A stretch of 13,796 nt of DNA. Source: a bacterium. Lineage in GTDB: Bacteria; Spirochaetota; UBA4802; UBA5550. Below, piece by piece: positions 8,929-13,796 of the stretch. The stretch lies in contig JAAENB010001176.1 of assembly GCA_024224995.1 (NCBI GenBank), positions 1 through 13,796 of the forward strand, in the 5' to 3' direction. Made by a program: the position numbers and the translations under genes. The notes under the pieces were generated by a model. It was given only the letters and a program-made list of their open reading frames with translations, ran no database searches and had not been told where the DNA came from. How positions within the stretch are numbered: position 1 is the first letter of the stretch; every line of letters starts with the position of its first letter.

Positions 8929-9408
8929 TTATGCTTCTCCATTGAGTTGTATATACGCTTGAACTTCTTCGCGTATGTACTTTCGAAATCCTGTTTCATC
9001 CCGGAGATAGTTCCATGTTTTATCCAGTAATTTCCATTCTGTTTTTTTGCTTTTATTTTTATTTTCCACTATTACCGATTTTGTATAAAGATCAAAATCT
9101 TTGATATAGTGTTCATTCTCAGCTTTATCAATATTGACCGGTCTCCAGATGAGTAAACCGCTTTCTAATTCTTTGGCAAATGTTTTTTCTATTGTTGACC
9201 CCGTTAGTTCCTCAATCCGTTTACAAGAATAGCAGCGGTAGTTTGTGTGAAAGTAGTAAACAACCGTATGATTGTTTTTTATGCTGGAATCGATACCTTG
9301 ATCCGTAGCAATAGTATCTTTTTTATTGAGCTGGGTAAACACAAGATACCCCACACTGGCCAGTACGAATGCCGACAATAGAAATGTAATAATTTTTTTA
9401 ATGGACAT
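8929..9408 (-). CDS. arsF: ArsF-like membrane-anchored thioredoxin-fold protein
   Basis: 159 residues. An N-terminal hydrophobic segment (about 5-27, preceded by lysines) should anchor the protein with the rest outside the cytoplasm. The soluble part opens with a beta strand and a redox-type CxxC: VVYYFHTNYRCYSCKRIEELT, C59 and C62. This matches the ArsF family, annotated as a subunit needed with ArsE for nitroreduction of nitro-phenyl arsenicals. No flavin-binding motif is visible, so how it would reduce a nitro group is unclear, and a thiol-redox or metalloid-binding role is equally consistent. ATG 9408 has a good site (GGAGGG, three bases upstream of the start). The gene lies between arsE (17-base gap) and arsG (no gap). 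Confidence 0.82.
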   Translation of the reverse strand: MSIKKIITFLLSAFVLASVGYLVFTQLNKKDTIATDQGIDSSIKNNHTVVYYFHTNYRCYSCKRIEELTGSTIEKTFAKELESGLLIWRPVNIDKAENEHYIKDFDLYTKSVIVENKNKSKKTEWKLLDKTWNYLRDETGFRKYIREEVQAYIQLNGEA

Positions 9409-9425
9409 GGTCCCTCCGTGGAAAT

Positions 9426-9659
9426 TTATATCAGCATTTTCTTTATTTCTTCAATTGATGGAATTTTACCTGAAACCTTTACCTCGCCGTCTACGACCAG
9501 GGCGGGAGTCATCATCACCCCATACCCGGTAATTTTCATAATATCCTGCACTTTGTTCAGGTCGTAATCCAGCTCAAGTTCATCAGCTGCTTTTTTAGAA
9601 AGCTCTTCCAGCTTGCCGCATTTTGCGCAGCCGGTGCCAAGTATCTCAATTTTCTTCAT
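9426..9659 (-). CDS. arsE: ArsE-like small thioredoxin/glutaredoxin-fold protein
   Basis: A complete 77-residue redox protein with no signal peptide, so cytosolic. The CxxC motif is in ILGTGCAKCGKLEEL (C11, C14) and the cis-proline loop in MMTPALVVDGEV. It belongs to the family of small redox-active disulfide proteins (TM0996/MTH895 type). Its position between arsR and arsF identifies it as ArsE, reported to act with ArsF on nitro-aromatic arsenicals. Its ATG overlaps the arsR stop (ATGA at 9659-9656), so the two are translationally coupled; AGGA lies eight bases upstream. It could also serve as an electron donor to ArsG or as an As(III) carrier. Confidence 0.88.
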   Translation of the reverse strand: MKKIEILGTGCAKCGKLEELSKKAADELELDYDLNKVQDIMKITGYGVMMTPALVVDGEVKVSGKIPSIEEIKKMLI

Positions 9660-10000
9660 CTTGTTTTTCCTGTTTTGCAGCAGGCCAGAACATCCAGTTT
9701 TTCCTGCGCGTTTGTCGCGAGAACTTCTTCTATACAGCTTATAAAATCAAGTATACAGGAGCATTTCAGATGATAGAATATTGAGGTTCCCTGTCTCTCA
9801 TCTGTTACGAGCCCGGCGTTTTTGAGTATACTGAGATGCTTTGACACTGTTGACGCGTCAGACCCGATCATAGCGGTAAGCTCACCTACACTTCGTTCCT
9901 GGTCTTTTAGCTCCTCAACGATGAAGAGCCTGCTTGGATGAGCCAGAGCCTTGATGATGTTTGCCCGCGCTTCGTATTGTGCCTGTAGTTTTTGATCCAT
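9656..10000 (-). CDS. arsR: ArsR-family metalloid-responsive repressor
   Basis: A winged-helix repressor, 114 residues from ATG 10000. The helix-turn-helix is near SVGELTAMIG-SDASTVSKHLSILKNAGL (37-64) and the wing near TDERQGTSIFYHL. The classical alpha-3 ELCVCDL cysteine site is absent. Instead, cysteines cluster toward the C terminus: C80, C82, C89, C107 and C108, a different As(III) site reminiscent of ArsR types with C-terminal cysteines. The open frame extends to a TTG at 10096, but the upstream part would run through the palindrome and promoter and is not family-like. ATG 10000 (or 10006) has AGGT upstream at proper spacing. It leads the operon and probably represses it and itself, released by As(III). 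Confidence 0.93.
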   Translation of the reverse strand: MDQKLQAQYEARANIIKALAHPSRLFIVEELKDQERSVGELTAMIGSDASTVSKHLSILKNAGLVTDERQGTSIFYHLKCSCILDFISCIEEVLATNAQEKLDVLACCKTGKTR

Positions 10001-10014
10001 ATGCATTACCTGTA

Positions 10015-10036
10015 TATTTGGCAATGTTGCCAAATA
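10015..10036. promoter_or_regulatory. 22-base perfect palindrome, probable ArsR operator
   Basis: TATTTGGCAA (10015-10024) and TTGCCAAATA (10027-10036) are exact reverse complements around a 2-base centre. The size and symmetry suit a dimeric ArsR/SmtB repressor. It covers the predicted -10 and transcription start of arsR and ends 15 bases before the arsR start codon, so binding would block RNA polymerase. I infer that ArsR is the binder; no other regulator gene is adjacent. Confidence 0.75.
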
Positions 10037-10051
10037 AGAATGTTTAGTCAA
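10023..10051 (-). promoter_or_regulatory. probable arsR-operon promoter
   Basis: On the minus strand TTGACT (10051-10046, five of six) is followed after 17 bases by AACATT (10028-10023, three of six). The weak -10 lies in the centre of the palindrome. The start point would be near 10016, giving a leader of about 16 bases before ATG 10000. This supports ATG 10000 over the longer reading frame. Confidence 0.5.
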
Positions 10052-10102
10052 GTTGTTTTTTGGTTTTTTGCTGGACATCGGGAAGACCTGTATCAAAAAT
10101 AG

Positions 10103-10108
10103 TATAAT
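10103..10108 (+). promoter_or_regulatory. possible -10 element of the SNF2 gene
   Basis: A perfect TATAAT lies 26 bases before ATG 10134, so the RNA would start near 10115. No convincing -35 occurs 16-18 bases upstream. The site is about 67 bases from the ArsR palindrome, so repression of this gene by ArsR is not obvious but not excluded. Confidence 0.35.
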
Positions 10109-10133
10109 TCAAGTCTTTTTTGTGAGGTTCAGT

Positions 10134-12407
10134 ATGAATAAACCGAAGAAAACCAAAAAAATTCCTTATCACCGGAAACCGGAGAATCTTTCAATTGAAG
10201 AGTGGCAGATCGGTTTAAGAAAACAGTTTGCCCCGGACCAGGATTTTGATATAACAAATACCGGAACACACCCTGTTTTTTCTGACTTTTCAGTTTATAA
10301 TAGTGAAACCGGTTCAACCTACAAAGTAGCAATACGAAGTCAGGATTCGGGAAATAATTTTTGTTCCTGTCCTGATTTTACAATAAATACCCTGGGAACC
10401 TGTAAGCATATTGAATATGTATTGTTCCGTCTCAGGTCTATGCCCAAAACCGCCCAATTTTTTAATGAACCCGTATCGTTGCCCTATACCTCTATCAGTA
10501 TTCATTATGGCACGGAAAGAAAAATTTATTTACGCATTGGTTCTGAAAAATCGAACAGGGTAAAGAAACTGGCCCAAAAGTATTTTGATGAGTCTCATTA
10601 TCTTCTCCCTGACGCTCTTTTTAGTCTCGATACTTTTATTAAATCAATATCCGGCATTGATCCCGGCTTCAGGATATATCCCGATGCCGTTGAGTATATT
10701 TATAATCTCAGGGAAGCGGAGCTCCGAAAGGAACGGGTTAATTCTTTATTCTACAAGGGGATTGAGACTCCTGTTTTCAATAATCTTATTAAAACTGACC
10801 TCTATCCCTATCAACGGGCCGGGGTTATCTTCGGCGCTCTTTCCGGCAGGTTCCTTCTTGCCGATGAGATGGGCCTTGGGAAGACAATAGAGGCCCTTGC
10901 TTTATCCGAATTATTATTAAGGGAATTCGACTGTAAAAATATACTTATTATTTGTCCCACGTCTCTGAAATACCAGTGGTTGAGCGAGATCTCAAAATTT
11001 ACCAACAGGGAAGCTCTTGTTGTTGAAGGAAATAGCGTAAGAAGAAAAGAACGGTATGAGTCTGATGCTGCTTTTAAGATAATAAGTTACGGCATAGTGG
11101 GAAATGATCTGGACGCGCTTAATTCATGTGATTTTGACCTGGTTATACTGGACGAAGCTCAGCGGATAAAAAACTGGAAAACAAAAACCGCTCAAAGCGT
11201 AAAGAAAATAGCTTCTCAATATGCTATCGTATTAACCGGAACTCCTCTTGAAAACAGGATTGAAGAGCTGCATTCCATTATCGAATTTGTTGATCGATAT
11301 AAACTGGGAGCCCTTTTTCGCTTTCTCTATAACCATCAATTATATGATGATTCCGGCAAGGTCATTGGGTACCAGGGATTGCATGATATTAATAAATCCC
11401 TGAAAGATATTTTATTAAGAAGAACAAAAAATGAGATTAAAGATCAATTACCGGACCGGTTGGATAAGACATATTTCCTTGAGATGACCCCTGAACAATG
11501 GGACATGCATGATAATTTTTATACGACTGTCTCCCGGCTGGTACACCTCTGGAGGAGGCAGGGATTCCTGTCAAGAGAGGACCGGGAAAGATTATTAATA
11601 TCTCTCAATTGTATGCGGATGTCCTGCGATAGTACTTATATTCTTGACCAGGAGGCGCGACATGATGTAAAAATAAAAGAACTCATGAACATTCTTGAAG
11701 AAATTTTTGAAAACAATGATGAAAAGGTGGTTATTTTCAGCCAGTGGGAACGAATGACATCCCTGGTGTCACAAGAGCTGCAAAAAATTGGTGTTCAATT
11801 TGAATATCTTCATGGAAAAATTCCCGCTAAAAAAAGAAACCAGCTCATTAGTGACTTTCACAATAACCCAAATTCACGGGTATTTCTTTCCACCGATGCC
11901 GGCGGGGTAGGGTTGAATCTTCAATGCGCCAATGTTATTATAAATATTGATCTGCCGTGGAATCCCGCTGTTCTTGAGCAGCGGATCGCGCGAATCTACC
12001 GGCTCGGGCAAAAAAAGACCGTTCGTGTTATTAACCTTGTTTCGCGCGGTACGATTGAACATAGAATTCTCTATCTTCTTGAGTTTAAGAAATCAATCTT
12101 TAAGGGAGTACTTGAAGAAGGTGAAGATACCGTTCTTATGAGCGATACCAATATCAAAGGCTTCATGGAATCTGTTGAGGCCCTGACTGAAGTTACATCA
12201 AAAGATATTTATGTTACTCCCTACGCGGAAAGTCCTGATGAAGAAAACAGGGATTATGAAACAAGAGAATTCGTAAAGCCTGCTTTGAGAAAGAATAAGG
12301 CTCTTTCCCGGAATAATGACAGGAAAGACGGGGCGGGTTCTTTTTTAAATATGATTCGTAAATCTGTATTTTCTGCCGCAAGAGCGTTTAAGCAGCTATG
12401 GAGATAG
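10134..12407 (+). CDS. SWIM zinc-finger SNF2-family DNA-dependent ATPase
   Basis: A 757-residue SWI2/SNF2 ATPase that would translocate on duplex DNA or remodel protein-DNA complexes. An N-terminal SWIM finger has C77-x-C79 and C90-x-H92. The SNF2 core follows: Walker A DEMGLGKT (244-251, K250), DEAQ box (340-343), LTGTPLEN motif III (367-374), then the second lobe with VVIFSQWERM, STDAGGVGLNLQ (587-598) and arginine fingers in QRIARIYRLGQ (616-626). A basic, low-similarity tail ends the protein (about 700-757). All catalytic motifs are intact. ATG 10134 has GAGG seven bases upstream; an earlier ATG at 10053 would overlap the ars leader and lacks such a site. It is divergent from ars and convergent with the last kinase (15-base gap). 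Its cellular role is unknown, and I see no restriction, methylase or defence partner beside it. Confidence 0.93.
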   Translation: MNKPKKTKKIPYHRKPENLSIEEWQIGLRKQFAPDQDFDITNTGTHPVFSDFSVYNSETGSTYKVAIRSQDSGNNFCSCPDFTINTLGTCKHIEYVLFRLRSMPKTAQFFNEPVSLPYTSISIHYGTERKIYLRIGSEKSNRVKKLAQKYFDESHYLLPDALFSLDTFIKSISGIDPGFRIYPDAVEYIYNLREAELRKERVNSLFYKGIETPVFNNLIKTDLYPYQRAGVIFGALSGRFLLADEMGLGKTIEALALSELLLREFDCKNILIICPTSLKYQWLSEISKFTNREALVVEGNSVRRKERYESDAAFKIISYGIVGNDLDALNSCDFDLVILDEAQRIKNWKTKTAQSVKKIASQYAIVLTGTPLENRIEELHSIIEFVDRYKLGALFRFLYNHQLYDDSGKVIGYQGLHDINKSLKDILLRRTKNEIKDQLPDRLDKTYFLEMTPEQWDMHDNFYTTVSRLVHLWRRQGFLSREDRERLLISLNCMRMSCDSTYILDQEARHDVKIKELMNILEEIFENNDEKVVIFSQWERMTSLVSQELQKIGVQFEYLHGKIPAKKRNQLISDFHNNPNSRVFLSTDAGGVGLNLQCANVIINIDLPWNPAVLEQRIARIYRLGQKKTVRVINLVSRGTIEHRILYLLEFKKSIFKGVLEEGEDTVLMSDTNIKGFMESVEALTEVTSKDIYVTPYAESPDEENRDYETREFVKPALRKNKALSRNNDRKDGAGSFLNMIRKSVFSAARAFKQLWR

Positions 12408-12422
12408 GGAGTTTCCAAGGAA

Positions 12423-13427
12423 TCATTCTTCGGTATTCTCTTCTATGGGGAATTCCACAATACACCGGGTTCCGTTGCTGCGTTCGATCCTGGAACTGCC
12501 GGATACCTGTTCTACCAGAGCCCGGACAACCGAAAGCCCCATGGAATTTACCGTTGAGATGTCTAACCCGTCGGGTAGTCCAATGCCGTCATCTATCACT
12601 TGAATACGTGCTCCGTCACCGGTTTTTTCCAGTGACAGGGAGATGGAGCCGCTCCTGTTGCCGGGAAAAGCATGCTTAATTGAATTTGTCATCAATTCCG
12701 TGATGATTATTCCAGTGGGGATAGCTGTTTTAACTGTCGCTGAAATCGTATCACAGCTTATGTTGAGAGTAATGTTTTTTGAAATTCTCGGCAATGAAGC
12801 GGCTATCCTGCTGAAATATGTATCCAGCCGTACCTCGGTGACTGAATTTTCCGAATAGAGTAAATCATATAATTCAGACACGGCTCTTACCCGTGAGCCG
12901 ATTTCATTGAGAACAGTTTTTTCCTCATGGGACTCACTCGATCTTTCCGCAAGTTTTATCATGCCGGACAGCATTGCGAAACTGTTTTTTGCCCGGTGCT
13001 GTAATTCTCTGAGGAGAATTTTGTTTTCGCGCAGGGCTTTTGCCAGGGCTTCTTCCGCGTTCTTCCGTTCCGTAATATCAGGGAAGGCTGCCTGGGCCGC
13101 TATTTGCGTTCCCTGCTTACCGTATATGGGGCCGGCTGAAATCTCTATCCACCGGGTAGAGCCGTCCTTTCGCACAATTTGTAATAATTCTTTTAAAATG
13201 GTTTCTCCTTGAATTGCCCGGGCAAGAGGGATATTCTCAGGAGCAACTTCCCTGCCGTCGGGAGTGAGGGTCTTCCAATCAAGTGCTATCGTAAACAGAG
13301 ATTTTCCTACCAGGTCCGTTTCCAGCTTCAGGGTTTCACGTGAGGCCGGGTTCACAACAACGAGAACCGCGTCGGGCATCCGGGCTACGGCCATGGGAAT
13401 GGGGGACTGCTCAAAAATGGCGTCCAT
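12423..13427 (-). CDS. PAS-HisKA_2 sensor histidine kinase (C-terminal part of a split gene)
   Basis: Read from ATG 13427, 334 residues: a PAS domain (about 1-120, ending in the PAC-like DITERKNAEEAL), then a HisKA_2 core with phospho-acceptor His in RELQHRAKNSFAML, N box IITELMTNSIKHAF, G1 box IDDGIGLP and MGLSVVRALVEQ. It is similar in its kinase half to the other HisKA_2 kinase at 5102-7189, so the two are probably paralogues. AGGA lies five bases before ATG 13427, so independent start or re-initiation is possible. More likely it is the C-terminal part of a longer protein, because the frame-shifted upstream sequence supplies a linker (IIGSIALGLDITKRKRAEKEL) that joins smoothly to it. No receiver or output regulator adjoins it in the window. 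Confidence 0.85.
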   Translation of the reverse strand: MDAIFEQSPIPMAVARMPDAVLVVVNPASRETLKLETDLVGKSLFTIALDWKTLTPDGREVAPENIPLARAIQGETILKELLQIVRKDGSTRWIEISAGPIYGKQGTQIAAQAAFPDITERKNAEEALAKALRENKILLRELQHRAKNSFAMLSGMIKLAERSSESHEEKTVLNEIGSRVRAVSELYDLLYSENSVTEVRLDTYFSRIAASLPRISKNITLNISCDTISATVKTAIPTGIIITELMTNSIKHAFPGNRSGSISLSLEKTGDGARIQVIDDGIGLPDGLDISTVNSMGLSVVRALVEQVSGSSRIERSNGTRCIVEFPIEENTEE

Positions 13428-13796
13428 GAGTATCCTGGTATCGGCAAGTTCCTTTTCTGCCCGTTTGCGTTTGGTGATATCCAGTCCAAGGGCAATTGAT
13501 CCAATAATTTTTTTTCTTTATCAAGGAGGTATCTTGAGTGCCAGGACATTGTCTTGGCGCTTCCGTCCTTACAGGTTATGATGGTTTCTAAGTCTTCAAC
13601 GGTTTGTCCTGACATAATTGAGGCCGCTTTTGAGATTATTTCATTTCTATACTCATCATCCGGGTAAAACCATTCCCATATGTTACTCTCTCCAAATACT
13701 TCTTCACGGGTGTAACCGCTTATTTGCTCTGCCGCTTTGTTCCATACAACGACGTTGGCGTTCTCATCAAGCACATTAAGCCATATATTAGCGTTA
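13385..13796 (-). CDS. PAS domain, N-terminal part of the split kinase (partial, runs off the window)
   Basis: The frame is open to the right edge of the window; the first readable residues are NANIWLNVLDENANVVVWNK. They form a PAS domain (GYTREEVFGE, WEWFYPDDEYRNEI, EDLETIITCKDGSAKTMSWHSRYLLDKEKK). After the A8 tract the frame becomes unlike any PAS sequence (LLDQLPLDWISP...) and stops at 13385, overlapping the kinase part by 43 bases. One extra A, or a -1 ribosomal shift, restores a normal PAC end (IIGSIALGLDITKRKRA) and fuses this to the kinase. Either a sequencing error, a true mutation or a recoded gene. The GTG at 13774 is internal, not the true start. Confidence 0.75.
   Translation of the reverse strand, partial: NANIWLNVLDENANVVVWNKAAEQISGYTREEVFGESNIWEWFYPDDEYRNEIISKAASIMSGQTVEDLETIITCKDGSAKTMSWHSRYLLDKEKKLLDQLPLDWISPNANGQKRNLPIPGYSWTPFLSSPPFPWP
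13508..13515 (-). other. A8 slippery tract at the frame change
   Basis: On the coding strand, GAA AAA AAA TTA contains the perfect heptamer A-AAA-AAA in the upstream frame, the type known to promote -1 ribosomal slippage and transcriptional slippage. The downstream frame has a TAA immediately before the tract (in GATAAAG), so the switch must occur within these bases. No clear Shine-Dalgarno-like stimulator is visible just upstream (the strand reads CCTCC, its complement). Confidence 0.7.

Noticed and set aside
10001..10096. N-terminal extension of ArsR from TTG 10096
   Set aside because: It would translate through the palindrome and promoter, has no ribosome site of note, and ArsR proteins normally begin near ATG 10000.
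10053..10133. N-terminal extension of the SNF2 protein from ATG 10053
   Set aside because: Lies upstream of the TATAAT and lacks a suitable ribosome site, while ATG 10134 has GAGG at seven bases.
1..13796. CRISPR array, tRNA or rRNA genes, phage or defence system
   Set aside because: No spaced direct repeats, cloverleaf or rRNA-like stretch seen on either strand, and no transposase, integrase, methylase or nuclease gene; the SNF2 protein alone is not a defence call.

Overview
The window is bacterial and gene-dense. Coding is compact, with stop/start overlaps and convergent gene ends separated by -12 to +15 bases. Most signal-transduction proteins are of the multi-domain kind (Cache, PAS, GAF, REC, HisKA_2, GGDEF) common in free-living spirochaetes and deltaproteobacteria. 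A Spirochaetota-like genome is my best guess, but it rests on gene style only; no rRNA or other marker gene is present.

Layout. (1) Bases 1-337 hold no convincing gene. A 120-base hairpin-forming inverted repeat sits at the left edge, followed by a weak promoter. (2) Bases 350-5036 (+) are a three-gene signalling operon: a membrane hybrid histidine kinase with two tandem Cache-like sensor repeats, a stand-alone receiver protein, and a REC-GAF-GGDEF diguanylate cyclase with a retained inhibitory site. The likely output is c-di-GMP. (3) Bases 5044-7189 (+) are a strong promoter and a REC-GAF-PAS-HisKA_2 kinase. (4) Bases 10000 down to 7178 (-) are a five-gene arsenic operon: arsR, arsE, arsF, arsG, acr3. 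It combines inorganic arsenite efflux (Acr3) with the ArsEFG module described for nitro-aromatic arsenicals. A 22-base palindrome overlapping the likely arsR promoter is the probable ArsR operator. (5) Bases 10134-12407 (+) are a divergently transcribed SWIM-SNF2 helicase. (6) Bases 12423 to the window end (-) are a PAS-PAS-HisKA_2 kinase, cut by the window edge and split by a -1-type frame change at an A8 tract that forms a perfect slippery heptamer.

How the genes may work together. The first operon probably senses a small ligand outside the cell and passes phosphate to the receiver domains, changing c-di-GMP. The two HisKA_2 kinases lack an adjacent dedicated output regulator. The ars operon is a self-contained detoxification cassette inserted among signalling genes. 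Within it, arsF and arsG look more AT-rich than arsE and acr3. ArsE, ArsG and ArsF carry cysteine patterns that would also suit a thiol electron relay across the membrane, which I consider the most interesting idea in the window.
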